Shown: piece after piece, positions 11,626-22,235 of the stretch
How positions within the stretch are numbered: the first letter of the stretch is position 1
Layout: every line of letters starts with the position of its first letter
NCBI GenBank assembly: GCA_948474755.1
Contig: CAOLHI010000256.1
Coordinates: 310,001 to 374,000, forward strand
Direction of reading: 5' to 3'
From: Ctenosaura bakeri
Taxonomy: Eukaryota > Chordata > Lepidosauria > Squamata > Iguanidae
DNA length: 64,000 nt
Notes under the pieces: generated by a model
Told to the model about the DNA's origin: nothing
Seen by the model: only the letters and a program-made list of their open reading frames with translations
Database searches by the model: none
Position numbers and translations under genes: made by a program

Positions 11626-12197
11626 CTGCAGGGAACCAAGCAGGAAGGTCCAGGCATGAAACTTAAGCAAATGGCTGAACTGGAGGTTGTTCTAGGACAA
11701 GCTGCTTGACTGGATAACAGCCTCAGACACTAGCTGCAACATCCCCACACCCCTAGCTGTTTAACCTTAGACTATTCTGTTCTGTTCTGGCACTCACTGT
11801 AGTTCCAGACCTCCCCAATTGTCTGTTCAGTGCCAAGCACTGAGGCATGTTACTGCTATATCATAAGTTTTATTGGTGGTAGAAGAGCAGCAAATAATAT
11901 ACAGCAGAGCAGCATTGTAGCCCTTGTGCTGATGGGGGCCACCATCCCACCATCTTCCTCCCCTAAACATTATATCTGTCTATACTATTCCTGGCCAGTG
12001 ATCAGATTCCCCACTGCAGGATAAATGGGGCTTGTGTCTGATGTGCATTCTGCCCAGGTAAGGCTGATGGAAGGTGGGATTCTCAAGGATTATACAGTCT
12101 AAAAATAAACACAGAAAATCAAAGTGTGCCAGTAACAAAGGAAAATTCACTACTCCAGTCTGTTTTCAGCCTTCAAATCTTTTACTAGACACAAACT

Positions 12198-12420
12198 AGG
12201 AGCCATGGTGGTGCAGTGATTAAATGCTGGTACTGCAGCCACAACATTGTGAGTTCCATCCTGCAGGGCTCCAGGTTGACTCAGCCTTCCATCCTTCTGT
12301 GGGTCAGAAAAAGGAATACCTAGCTTTTTGGGGGCAATTAGCTAAAAAAACACATTGTAAACCGCTAAGGGAATGCTTAGCATTGATGAGCAGTATAGAA
12401 ATGTAACTGCTAACTGCTAA
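12198..12420 (+). repeat. Sauria-type tRNA-derived SINE
   Basis: The head AGCCATGGTGGTGCAGTGAT (A-box), TGACTCAGCCTTCCATCCTT and the tail TTGTAAACCGCTAAGG, GAGCAGTATAGAAATGTAAC are characteristic of squamate Sauria SINEs. It supports the squamate assignment. Confidence 0.75.
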
Positions 12421-12436
12421 TCTGCCAAGCTAATGC

Positions 12437-12525
12437 AATAATAATAATAGTGATGATGATGATGATGATGATGATGCCACCACCACCAATAATGCCACCA
12501 CCGCCACCACCACCACCACCAAACA
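12437..12525. repeat. Compound trinucleotide microsatellite
   Basis: (ATA)n passes into (GAT)n and then (CCA)n across about 90 bases, directly after the Sauria SINE. Confidence 0.9.
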
Positions 12526-12652
12526 AGGTCACTAATACAAGTTAACCCTTTCTGTAGCCCCAAAAAGCTGTTAATATTTGGTCATGATGTGGACAAGTAT
12601 CCTAAATCCCATCTGCCTGTTGGCAGACATCCAACTCACTAAACACACTAAC

Positions 12653-12783
12653 CCGTGTTGGCTCAAAATATGGCGGACTTCTTGGAAGGACCTCTTTGCA
12701 TTGTCTGTCAGCACCTCTATAAGGAGGGATGAGCCACCAGGGCCTCGCGCTTCACAGAGCAGGTAAGAGGACTTGGCTTTGTC
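12653..12783 (-). CDS. TACO1: TACO1 coding exon 3
   Basis: The exon reads DKAKSSYLLCEARGPGGSS, then LLIEVLTDNAKRSFQEVRHILSQHG, matching the YebC central domain (conserved YExRGPGG and IRHILxKxGG). The family Tyr/Glu context YEG is CEA here. The acceptor ends GGGTAG above 12783 and the donor is CGG|GTTAGT below 12653. Lengths and phases chain with exons 2 and 4 without a break. A Sauria-type SINE and a trinucleotide microsatellite lie about 150-450 bases further along the next intron. Confidence 0.92.
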
Positions 12784-13849
12784 CTACCCAAACAATGAAA
12801 AACAGGCGTATTTAGAGACCTCCATGCATTACAACCAGGCCAGTGAGCAATATCTCAAGTGCTCCTAAGTTTCCTCCTCCCAAACCAACATTCTGATAAA
12901 GAAATCCTATTTCCAATTCCAGAGCTGCAAATGTTGTGGCTGATATTTAAAATCAGATATCACATGTTTTGATGTTTGTTTAGAGAAGGGATGGGAATGG
13001 AGTGGCTGTCCAGATACTGTTGAACTGCAAATTCCAGCAGCCCTAGCCATCACAATGAATGGCAATGAATGCTGAGAGTTCTCCTTCAGCCACATTTGGA
13101 AAGATGCATGATTTCCTGGTTGAGACAAAACAGGCATACTTCAGTTAACAAAGTCTCTGACAAAGAAGCATTTTTTTACAATTAGCTCCACCTCCTCTTC
13201 CTCCTCTTCCTATGCCAATTGGAAGGTTTTTTAGAAGCATCTGTACTGGGAAGATGGTGAAGGACGGATGGAAAAACAAAGACTTTCAGTGCTGGGTTGA
13301 AGCAGTGTGATTGCAATAAACAATGCAGTGTGTCTGCAATAAACCCAACCTGAGCTAGGTAAAAGTGGGTTTCTGCTCTAGCCGCTCCACTGTAGTTCTG
13401 TGTGTCCACTTACAACATGCAAGGTAAACAGCAGCAAACTCCAAAATCACTTCCTAAGCATGTGTAAACAGTAAAACGGAGAGAAAAGGCAGGGAGCAGA
13501 TAAGCCCACTTCATCAGCTATCTCCACCATGTTTAAAAAAGCACAGATCTATGAGTTTGGCCACCAAAATGGAAATCTTTGGAAATATGGAAACTGGTGA
13601 AAGAAAAAGTCATCTTCAAATGTATTTTGGAAGAAGGCTTCAAGTGGTCTTTAAAAAGATCAACAAGTTGTATGCAAGGCTTACCAGACTTAGCTGTTTC
13701 ATTTCTCATATGAGTTATGAATAAAAAGTTTGCTCTTCTTCTCAACTGCTCTTCTTATTTGTGGCATAGGAACCTATCCCTAATCTTTCCATGTCACTTC
13801 TGCCTACAGTAATACCTAAGAACATGTTTACTTAATTAATGTAGGAACT

Positions 13850-14022
13850 GTGGTTGTTGTGAACCTTCAAGTCATTTCAGACTTATGGTGAGCCTACTCT
13901 GGGGCTGAGAGTGTGTGATGCACCCGAAGTCATCCAGCAGGTTTCTATGGCTGAGCAGGGAACTGAATTCTGGTCTCCAGGGTTGTAATTCAGCACTCAA
14001 AACCACTACACCATGGTGACTC
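13850..14022 (-). repeat. tRNA-derived SINE, minus orientation
   Basis: CTTCAAGTCATTTCAGACTT, GGGGCTGAGAGTGTGTGATG, GGTTTCTATGGCTGAGCAGG and AAAACCACTACACCATGGTG mark the reverse copy, lying in TACO1 intron 2. Confidence 0.7.
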
Positions 14023-14429
14023 TTGTTAACTGAGACATACCTGTACATATATTTTATGTCATAGTGTATGCTTCTCAGCGTCCTTTGGGTATCGTTCAGT
14101 GCTGTTACTACATTTATAATTCGGCCATTGCTGTTTTGAGAACACAGAGATGAGGAGCAGAGCACAACAGAATAATTTCTTTCCAACAGCCAACACAGTT
14201 GTGGGAACTGTGTGGCCCTCCAGATGCTATGGGACTACAACACCTGCCAGCCCTCATCAGGACAGCTAATGGTTGAGGGATTATGGGAGTTGCAACCCCA
14301 CTATATCTGGAGGGCCACAGATGCATTCCTTGCCCCTGTTAATGTTTCCTCTCCACAATGCATCTCTTTCACAAAGGCAGTGATGGTGGCTACATCTATG
14401 TCCCAGTCCTAAACATCTGAGGAACATAC

Positions 14430-14536
14430 CCCACCAGTGATTGCTGCTTCAATGGAAGACTTTGGCATGCTCTTGCTCCGACATTGCTCAATAACATTGG
14501 CTAAATTACTGTTCAGTTCTGGGTTGGGACCTCCTT
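14430..14536 (-). CDS. TACO1: TACO1 coding exon 2
   Basis: The exon encodes [19 protein letters not shown], then [17 protein letters not shown]. GGPNPxxNxxLAxxIExxRxxxMPKxxIExAI is the signature of the YebC/TACO1 N-terminal region. The first base of the Glu codon comes from exon 1. The acceptor ends TTTGGCAG above 14536 and the donor is GGG|GTATGT. The exon is one residue longer than human at its 3' end, probably a shifted donor. Intact. Confidence 0.92.
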
Positions 14537-14928
14537 CTGCCAAAGACATGAGAGAAGAGACAATATATCATCATTTACTACATTATTATTACTGAAGTAC
14601 TAAAAATTAGAGCCCCATCAATAGTCATGGTACATTGCAAAATCACTGTAAGAAGAAGAATTCCTGCACCTGAGAACCTTTAAATCTGAAATTCAAGCCA
14701 AGGTAAGAGGCAGGAGAGAAAGCTGAGTCAGATTTGAGGTAAAGGTAAATGAGAAAAATATGTACTAACTTATGTGCTGAGAAATATGTACTGAATTCAG
14801 CTACATGCTTGTAATGATCACTTCTTTGTGCAGTAGAGGGAATGTCAGCAGGTGTTGCTTGTCACCTAGCTATATGATGAGCAACGCCTGCTGAAACTCC
14901 CTCTTCTACACATCTGTTAAGTGGGGTG

Positions 14929-15305
14929 GGCAAAGTGTAGTCCATGAGCCACATGTGGACCCCCCAAGGCCATTTTTGTGGCCCTCAGGCCCTGCAGGTA
15001 TAAAAATTTGCCCCTAAACAGCCTCTGCTACATAGAGGACTTTTTTATCACATTTTGGGTCCCTCTGGGCTATTTGAGGCCCAGAAAAGCCCTTTTGTAA
15101 AACTGGAAGTAAACAGAAAGAGATTTCCAGTCATTTCCTGAATTGAACAAAAATATCTCTCCTGTGCTTAGAATGACATTGGGGGACATTTGGGGGGCAA
15201 CCCCCTCCTTTTTGCAGTGGGGTGTGTGGTGTGAGGTGCAGCTCCCTAAGAACTGCTTGGGAAGGTCTAATGTGGCCCCCTGGCCTTCCACAATTGCCCA
15301 TCCTT
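14929..15305 (+). mobile_element. hAT-like nonautonomous element, TACO1 intron 1
   Basis: Terminal TGGGCAAAGTGTAGTCCATG and CCTTCCACAATTGCCCA are partly inverted copies of each other. Internal blocks are shared with 8955-9325. Confidence 0.55.
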
Positions 15306-15936
15306 GAACTATAGGGACAGAATTCCTTCTGTGTTTAGCTTGACAACACACAGCCTATTTCCCACAACTATTTAAGCTATTTTACACAGATCAGACACTT
15401 TATTGTCACCAGCCTTGAAAGAGTATTCAGCTTCCAGTCCTGTTTGCTTCTGTGGGCAGGAAGTGGGGAGAGTGTCAGGGTACCATCCTGCCCTTAGCCT
15501 CAAGCAGCAAAATGTCTTGAGATCATCTTCATCCACCTCTATCACTTCAAGTACGTGAGGAAGGCTGGGGCCTACAGTGCTCGTTTGTGAGCAGCAGCAA
15601 GCAGAAGCTTGGCTTACACATGGGCCACCTTCTCCACATCTCCACAAACACAGAACTTCAGACTTTTACTTCCATTACAACATGGGTTTTTCAAATTACA
15701 ATTTTCTTACACGACTCTTTTAGTTGTTATTGTGTGCAAACCTATTTTTGTTTGCTTTTTGGCAAGATTTGTTCAGAGATGGTTTGTCACTGCTGTCCTC
15801 TGAGGCTGAGAGAGTGTGACTTGCCCACAGGCAACTCCTGATCACCAGCTATTTTCTTCATTTGCTAGCAGTTTCTGGAGGGACGTAAGTTCCTCACACA
15901 CCTCACCAAATAACAATGAAAATGCTGCCACTGTAC

Positions 15937-16190
15937 CTCTGACTGCCAGTCGGATCATCATGGTGAACTTTTGAAAAACACGGGCCCGAGCAGCATCTTT
16001 TGGGCCTTTCACATGTTTGACCTTGGACCATTTGTTGTGCCCAGCGAATGCAGCACAGGAGGCATGGATGGTGCGATTGGGGTTGTCCAGAAACGTAAAA
16101 AGGTATTGCCGGAAAAGGATATTTGCCCTTGTGAGAGTGACGCCCACCGACATGGTTTGGGTGGGACAAGACGTCTCCTTAGAACTCAAT
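15937..16190 (-). CDS. TACO1: TACO1 first coding exon (start ATG at 16153)
   Basis: Translation is taken from ATG 16153-16151: [19 protein letters not shown], continuing to [19 protein letters not shown] and ending IRLAVR. [17 protein letters not shown] is the hallmark of TACO1/YebC. The preceding roughly 35 residues are basic and poor in acids, as expected of a mitochondrial targeting peptide. An acceptor TTATTTCAAG lies just above 16190, so the exon begins with a short 5' UTR. The frame is also open upstream to another Met, but that would be intronic. The donor is AGAG|GTACAG at 15937/15936. The coding part is 217 nt and ends in phase 1, as exon 2 requires. Confidence 0.92.
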
Positions 16191-16264
16191 CTTGAAATAA
16201 AATATAAAGAAATCACCTACTGTGATATTTTTTAAGATATGACATTACAATATATTTATATATA

Positions 16265-16720
16265 TTGGTAATATATTTACTATTTATTTTATTTCATTTA
16301 TATCCTACCTTTTCCCCAATAATGGGTCTCAAAAGTTGCTTACAACTTATAAAAACAATACAAATTAAAAAACTGTACATAAGCATCAGCTTTTTAAAAA
16401 TGATAAATATAAAAGTTCTTTTCAAAACAATCTGCAAAGATAAAATTGTTAAAATACATTAAAAACCATATCAAAGCAAACAATACAGCACAGCATACCA
16501 CTGAAGGAAAGGAGTTCCAAAAAGTCTGGGAGCAGCCACTCAGAAGACCCTCTCTATTGTTCCCACCAAATGAAACTGAGAATTTAGTACAGAGGACAGA
16601 GAAAAGGGTCTCTCTTGAAGATCTTAGAGCTCTAGCAGGCTCATAGAGAGAAATATGGTCCTTCAAATAGCCTGGATCCAAGCTGTATAGGACTTTATAG
16701 GACAATCACCAGCACTCTGA
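16265..16720 (-). mobile_element. L2-like LINE 3' end, minus
   Basis: The minus frame reads YKVLYSLDPGYLKDHISLYE, then PARALRSSRETLFS and NREGLLSGCSQTFWNSFPS, the degenerate C-terminus of an L2-type ORF2. An A/T-rich 3' UTR lies toward 16265. Confidence 0.65.
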
Positions 16721-17067
16721 ATTTTGCTTGGAAATGGACAATAGTCCCTGTTCATTTGCAACAATGGGGTTGTATGTTCTCTGTAATGTTCCCTTTGTAA
16801 AATCGTTACAAAGTTAATGGAAGTAAGATTTTGAAAACTGCTCATCTGAGGCCTGGGCATTTCAAAACCGGAGCTTGTAAATTCTGAAACCTTCCCCACT
16901 TCACAATGAAATAAATGGAAACTGACTCACAAAGATTAAGCCAAGAAACCATTTAAAAAGAGACTTCTCATACCTCCAACTGAAAGGGTGAGTTAGAACC
17001 TCCTGGTACAATGCATCAAACAAGAAGTTTTCCCTACATCAGAGGGGAAAAAAGGAAACTGAAGCAC

Positions 17068-18417
17068 AGAATTCATCAGCCAAAATGTGCATTTATTGGC
17101 CTGAATCCTAACATTAGTCCTCAGTATAACAGACCCAACTAATTAATGAGATTTACCAACACGATGACTCACTATTCAACTGTTGATTCAAAGGGTCTTG
17201 TCTACTCTAGTATAATTCCAGCCATTGGGTCTGAAATTGTTTATTCAAGTGGACCATCAAAGAAAACAAAATGGCAATTTCCAACTTATCTCAACCACTT
17301 TTTATTAGATTGACACACGTTATTATCCCAATCCCATAATTTTTTGTTTTAATATAGGCTAATTTCCAGAGGGCTTGTTGTGTTAGCTTGTTTAAGGAAA
17401 AAACAAGCAAGCGTCTTACAATTCCTTAAAAATAACCACATTCATTATGGCATAACTTTCTATGATCAGGAAACCACTTCCTCATCTTACACTTGCAAGC
17501 AGTATATACTCAGCACAGAGGTGGGAGTACGTGAAGGACACACAATGCATACACTGTACACTGTAACAAGTAGATTATAGGACAAATTTCTGTACAATGG
17601 GGGTGGGATTCATTTGGCCTTCCAGATGTGGCTGAACAGGTAATTCCTCACCATTGCTGATGCTGTCAACATCATCTGGATGGGGACAAAATTCCCATTG
17701 TGATGTAGGATAAACACAGTGGACAAAGTAAGACTAGTGGCCTTTCCACACTACACTGTTACAGTGCTATTATTCCACTTTCAACATCCTGTGGAATTCT
17801 GGGGTTTGTAGTTTACTGAGGCCAAAGAGCTCTCTGGCTGAGAAGTCTCAATGTCCCTCCCTCAACTGCAAACCCCAGGATTCCATAGAAGTTGAAAGTG
17901 GAATAATAGCACTATAACAATCTAGTGCAGAAATGGCCCAAGACTCAGAAGACCAGGGTTCGAATCCCCATTCAGCCATGAAAACCCATGGGGTGACCCC
18001 ACTCTCTCAGCCTCAGATGAAGGCAAAGACAACCCCCTCCGAACAAATATTGTCAAGAAAACCACGTGATAGGATCGCCCTAAGTGGGAAACAAATGGAG
18101 CGTGGTGGGCACAAGATCCACTCTAAACTCCAGTTCCTCACTACACTGGCTGATGAATTCTATTTAGTGCTATTACAGTGCTATTATTCCACTTTCAACA
18201 TCCTGTGGAATTCTGGGGTTTGTAGTTTACTGAGGCCAAAGAGCTCAATTTTGAACCCAATGGTTGGAGTTATACAAAAGTAGACAAGACCCTTTGAATC
18301 AACAGTTGAATAGCGAGTCATCGTGTTGGTAAATCTCATTAATTAGTTGGGTCTGTTATACAGAGGAGTAACATTGGGATTCAGGCCAATAAATGCACAT
18401 TTTGGCTGGTGAATTCT
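17068..18417. repeat. Inverted duplication: 172-bp arms at 17068-17239 and 18246-18417
   Basis: The segment starting AGAATTCATCAGCC at 17068 reappears in reverse complement at 18246-18417, ending GGCTGGTGAATTCT, with few differences. The spacer is about 1 kb and contains copy 5. The second arm is flanked on both sides by partial GGCC elements (18169-18245 and 18418-18560). Confidence 0.85.
17739..17938. mobile_element. GGCC element, asymmetric form, copy 5
   Basis: About 200 bp with GGCC ends and inverted outer arms; the centre (GAGCTCTCTGGCTGAGAAG) is one-sided. A SINE follows immediately (17940-18110). Confidence 0.82.
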
Positions 18418-18578
18418 ATTTAGTGCTATTATTCCACTTTCAACATCCTGTGGAATTCTGGGGTTTGTAGTTTGCAGAGGCCAAAGAGCCCTCTGACTGA
18501 GAATTCTAAATGCCCCTCCCTGAACTGCAAACCCCAGGGGCCTCCATAGGACGTTGCTAGTGGAATAAGGCCACTATG

Positions 18579-18777
18579 GGCCTCTCCGCACTACAGTGTT
18601 AAAGCGCTGCTATTCCACTATCGACCTCCTATGGCATTCTGGGGTTTGTAGTTGAGGGAGGGGCACTTCCAATTCTCAGCCAGAGAGCTCTTTGGTCTCG
18701 GTAAACTACAAGCCCCAGAATTCCACGGGGCGTTGAAAGTGGAATAGCAGCAGTTTAACACTGCAGTGCGGAAATGG
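18579..18777. mobile_element. GGCC element, asymmetric form, copy 6
   Basis: Outer arms CACTACAGTGTTAAAGCGCT and CACTGCAGTGCGG are inverted. The asymmetric centre contains CAGCCAGAGAGCTCTTTGG. It lies a few hundred bases from the TACO1 promoter. Confidence 0.78.
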
Positions 18778-19036
18778 TGTATAACAGCGTAGTGTGGAAA
18801 CGGCCTAAAGTCTCCCGATCACGATCCGACGCGCGAAGGAGTAATTAACGTGGGACGGGAGCCCCATTAGGAACGGTTAGATTAACTGCAGTTCCCCTAA
18901 ATAAGTTTTTACAGACCCTTATACGGGCTCACACAGAACCCAGGCGTCCCGACCGACCTACCAATAGCGGCGCCTCTGTCCCAGAGTTCCGCAGGCAGCT
19001 TCCCGGAAGCTCCGCCCTCTCGGGGGCGGGACTTAC

Positions 19037-19200
19037 GGTTATTGACTCTCTCTTTGCTCGGATTCTCAGAGGTTGCCGTCGTCTTAAAGGCGCAGGGCTA
19101 GCATTGGCTGTCGTCGTCTTAAAGGCGCAGGGCTAGCTCGTAACTGCCTTGCGAGTCGGGCCGGCGCCAGTACTCTGGCCTTGTCGACTTCGAAGCAAGG
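19037..19200 (-). promoter_or_regulatory. Probable TACO1 5' UTR exon and promoter, with a 25-bp tandem repeat
   Basis: On the minus strand a strong donor (CC|GTAAGT) ends at 19037. The surrounding 18.95-19.2 kb is CpG-rich with GC boxes (GGGGGCGGG at 19021-19030). A 25-bp unit starting GTCGTCTTAAAGGCG is repeated at 19078-19102 and 19113-19137, with an inverted CCAAT box (ATTGG) between the copies. This is the best candidate for the first exon and promoter of TACO1, 2.8 kb upstream of the coding start. Two palindromic elements stand immediately upstream (19236-19381, 19610-19776). Confidence 0.5.
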
Positions 19201-19235
19201 GTCGCTGAATTCAATGGGGATATTACTGCCAGGTA

Positions 19236-19381
19236 GGCCATGTCCGCACTAGACAGTTATAGCGCTATTGTTCCACTTTCAACATCCTATGGAGGCCCCT
19301 CCCTAAACTGCAAACCCCAGGATTCCATAGGGTGTTGAAAGTGGGACAATAGCGCTATAACCGTCTAGTGCGGAAATGGCC
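19236..19381. mobile_element. GGCC palindromic element, copy 7 (short)
   Basis: A 146-bp form missing much of the left inner arm. Both arms share TATTGTTCC/GGACAATA instead of the usual ATTATTCC. Confidence 0.83.
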
Positions 19382-19609
19382 TAAGTGTCTGTCTACCCCG
19401 ACGAGCAGCTACTGTGGGAAAGGACATTGCTCTCCCCAAAGAAGAATTCCTCCCTTCCTTGACATTTTCCTGGAGTCCCCAAATTTCTAGCCCTGCCGTG
19501 GCTTAAAACTTCAGCTGAGCGCTTAGAATTAGAGTTTTAGGCATCCAAAGACGAAGCGGCAGGCAATGTTCCCGTGTTGCCAAGGGAACAGCGAACACAG
19601 CAAATGTGA

Positions 19610-19776
19610 GGCCATTTCCGCACTAGCCTGTTATAGCGCGATGATTCCACTTTCAACCTCCTCTGGAACCGGCAGTCAGGGGCCAGCCGGCCCCTCCCGA
19701 AACTGCAAACCCCAGGATTCCAGAGGAGGTTGAAAGTGGAATAATCGCGCTATAACAGGCTAGTGCGGAAATGGCC
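19610..19776. mobile_element. GGCC palindromic element, copy 8
   Basis: TSD TGA at 19607-19609 and 19777-19779. Both arms share CAACCTCCTCTGG/CCAGAGGAGGTTG. The centre of the left arm is damaged. Confidence 0.86.
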
Positions 19777-20271
19777 TGAGAGTTCTAGGTGGGAACGTTT
19801 TCACTCTCTCTGACTCTCCGCAATACTAGATTTTGGACACTGGAGGAAAATGTCATTTGGACAGGCAGAATTTTTACTGGGGAGAAATACCCTCGTTTTC
19901 CAGCTACGACTCCTGTTTTTGCTTTTATTTAAAAACACACATACACAAAATGGTGTTGCTTGGACTTGCTTTTCTTCTGTTTCCAACTTGTTCATTAAAT
20001 GCATATAATTTCCCTGTTGGTGCAAGGATAGCTTTGAGAGAGCCCATCAACCAGCCTTTTTCAGCCTCTGGAATTCATAAAATGCTTTGGACTGCAGCTC
20101 CCATCTGCCCCAACCAGTACACCAGTGGCCAGAGAGAAAGCCATAGCTGAAGACCTCTGGAAAGCACCAGACTGGCAAAAGCAGCTACAGACTTATGTTT
20201 TCCAGCTTTCTTAATGAGTACTTGTTTTCCATGGTCATATTTACACCGGTAGGCAATAATGTTCAACCATA

Positions 20272-20440
20272 GGCCCTTTCACGGTTATAGTGCTATGATT
20301 CCACTTTAACTGCCATGAGTATGTTCTGTTGAATCTTGGGATTTGGAGCTCCATGAGGCACTAAAACTTTCTAGCTGAGAATTATAAATACTCCTCCCTA
20401 AATTGTCAGTCCTGGGACTCCCTAGGACTCCCTAAACAGT
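20272..20440. mobile_element. Older GGCCC-type relative of the GGCC family
   Basis: Starts GGCCCTTTCACGGTTATAGT and carries ATTCCACTTTAACTGCCATG. The right end is eroded. Similar old copies: 31112-31321, 41674-41847, 49711-49883. Confidence 0.6.
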
Positions 20441-21079
20441 CAGTCCATTGGCTTAGCAGCACAGCCAGTGGTAAGGGATGATGGGAGTTGTGGTTCAGTA
20501 TCTGGAGGACCACATGTTCCATGGCCTTGGACTGGAGCACTGGCCTATCAAAAAGCTATAATGTCCAAATGGAGCCTCCATGTTCAGTGACAGCCATCCT
20601 CTGAATACCAGTCACTGAGAAGCAGCAGCTGGAAGAGGCCTCCGTGGGACAACTGTCTCGACACTGCCAAAAACAAAATACCAAATTGTTTTTTGATGGA
20701 ATATAGCCCAGAACTTGGAATAAATATGTTAAAAATTGATAACCTTATGTCATTGAAACTTCAAATAATGATTTTAAATAATTGTTATTTTAGTTTAAAC
20801 ATCAATTGTGTTATTTTTTAGTAATAAGTGTTTTTATTTTAGTGATTTAATTGAATGAATTTGCCAAATGATTTTAGAAAATCTTCAGGCACACACAGAA
20901 ACAAAATAATACAGAGACTTTATTTTTGGTTGTGGAAAAACAGAGAAACAAAAAATGGATTTTACGATGGGAAGAAGGCTGCATGGGTGAGGCAGAGTTG
21001 CTTTCCTGCTAATACCAATATTGCATTCACCTCTGGGATCTGTTTCCTCTGCACTGGAGTCTTGTGGTAAGGTCTGCAT

Positions 21080-21900
21080 TTCCCTCTTACCTTCCTTTGC
21101 TCTTCTTCCCCTTGCTATTCCAATTCTTGGAAGGGGCTTTGGCCATCCCCACACCATGGACAGATTTCTCATGAGTAACCATGGATTCCTTCTGGCTAAA
21201 ATGTTGGTCACAGTGAGCACAGGAGAAAGGTCTCACCTGGGTGTGGACCATTTGATGGCGACTGACTTTGGTGGTGGGAAAACACTTCCCACATACTTGA
21301 CACTTGTTTCATTTCAGGCTGTGGTTGTGGGTCAAACAGATGGCCCCACAGTTGCCAGGAGAATATGAACCCTTTGCTACAAATGGGGAAGTCTGAGGAT
21401 GCTCTGCTGGCACCATGTGCACAGAAAGGCAGTAGCAGTCTAGTGTTTGGCAGTGAGAGAAAGATTTTCCATACTGTTAGCAAGAATGGGAAACAAGCAT
21501 TGGCTGAGAAGAAATGCTTCCTTGTTGTTTGTTGCTGATGGTACACAGCTGCTGTTGGAAGGAAGAGACCACGCAGAATGTTCACCCTTTGCTCCTTCCG
21601 GAAGGTTGTCACCAGCATTCTTTCCACTCTCACTGATGGTGTCAGAATGGGAAGAGATGCTTAGTTTTCTGCAGGTGAATCAAGAAAGGTCTAGTTATCC
21701 AGTATTGCCAAGTAAATGTTGGGAGAGTCCCGAGCAATACAAGAAACGCTTGGAGCAGAAGGGGCAGCTGTGAGGCTTGCAGATGCCCTGGTGCCATTGT
21801 AGGTTCTTCAGCTGAGAGAAACAACACCCACACAAGAGGCACTGGAAGGGTGTGTCTCCAGTGAGACAACACAGGTTGGCTGACTTCATGGTTTCACTGA
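21080..21900 (-). pseudogene. Decayed C2H2 zinc-finger exon
   Basis: Read on the minus strand from an acceptor (TTTTGTTTTCAG) at about 21901, the sequence gives MKSANLCCLTGD, then FQCLLCGCCFSQLKNLQWH and CPFCSKRFLYCSGLSQHLLG, which are finger-like units. Frameshifts and stops follow. Further on come CQVCGKCFPTTKVSRHQMVH and FSCAHCDQHFSQKESMVTH, two well-formed C2H2 fingers separated from the first block by an in-frame TGA in a linker. At least two reading frames are needed to follow the homology. It looks like the last exon of a zinc-finger gene that has lost function. No SCAN or KRAB exon was found upstream on this strand. Confidence 0.6.
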
Positions 21901-22022
21901 AAACAAAAATGTAGCAGTTCATACTAGCCTTAGCTTTGCCAATCCCTACTTCAGAGTGCTCAAAGCACCTCAGTTAATTAATTTCGGTAATCCCAACAAA
22001 CTTATAAAGTAGGCTAGCATTG

Positions 22023-22235
22023 CTGTAAAGTCAGAGGTTTTCACGGCCAGAATCCATAGGTTGTTGTGGATTTTCCAGGCTTTGAGGCTGTGTTCTATTA
22101 GTATTTTCTCTTGATGTTTTGCCTGCATCTGTGGCTGGCATCCTCTGAAGATGCCAGCCACAGATGCAGACGAAACATCAGGAGAAAATACTAATAGAAC
22201 ACGGCCTCAAAGGCCGGAAAACCCACAACAACCTA
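22023..22235. mobile_element. Fold-back element with hammerhead-like core and 13-bp TSD
   Basis: Two about 100-bp arms in tail-to-tail inversion meet at GCATCCTCTGAAGATGC. Each arm carries GCCAGCCACAGATGCAG followed by a GAAAC-type block (CGAAACATCAGGAG; CAAAACATCAAGAG). The flanking 13-bp direct repeat TAGGCTAGCATTG (22010-22022, 22236-22248) is too long for the DNA-transposon families seen here and fits target-primed insertion, for example a Penelope-like LTR pair. No coding part. Confidence 0.7.

Noticed and set aside
12198..12280. tRNA gene from A/B-box-like sequence
   Set aside because: The head belongs to a Sauria-type SINE; no cloverleaf can be drawn with proper acceptor pairing.
17068..18417. 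CRISPR-like or satellite repeat
   Set aside because: The repeats are a single inverted pair plus dispersed mobile elements, not a regular array.
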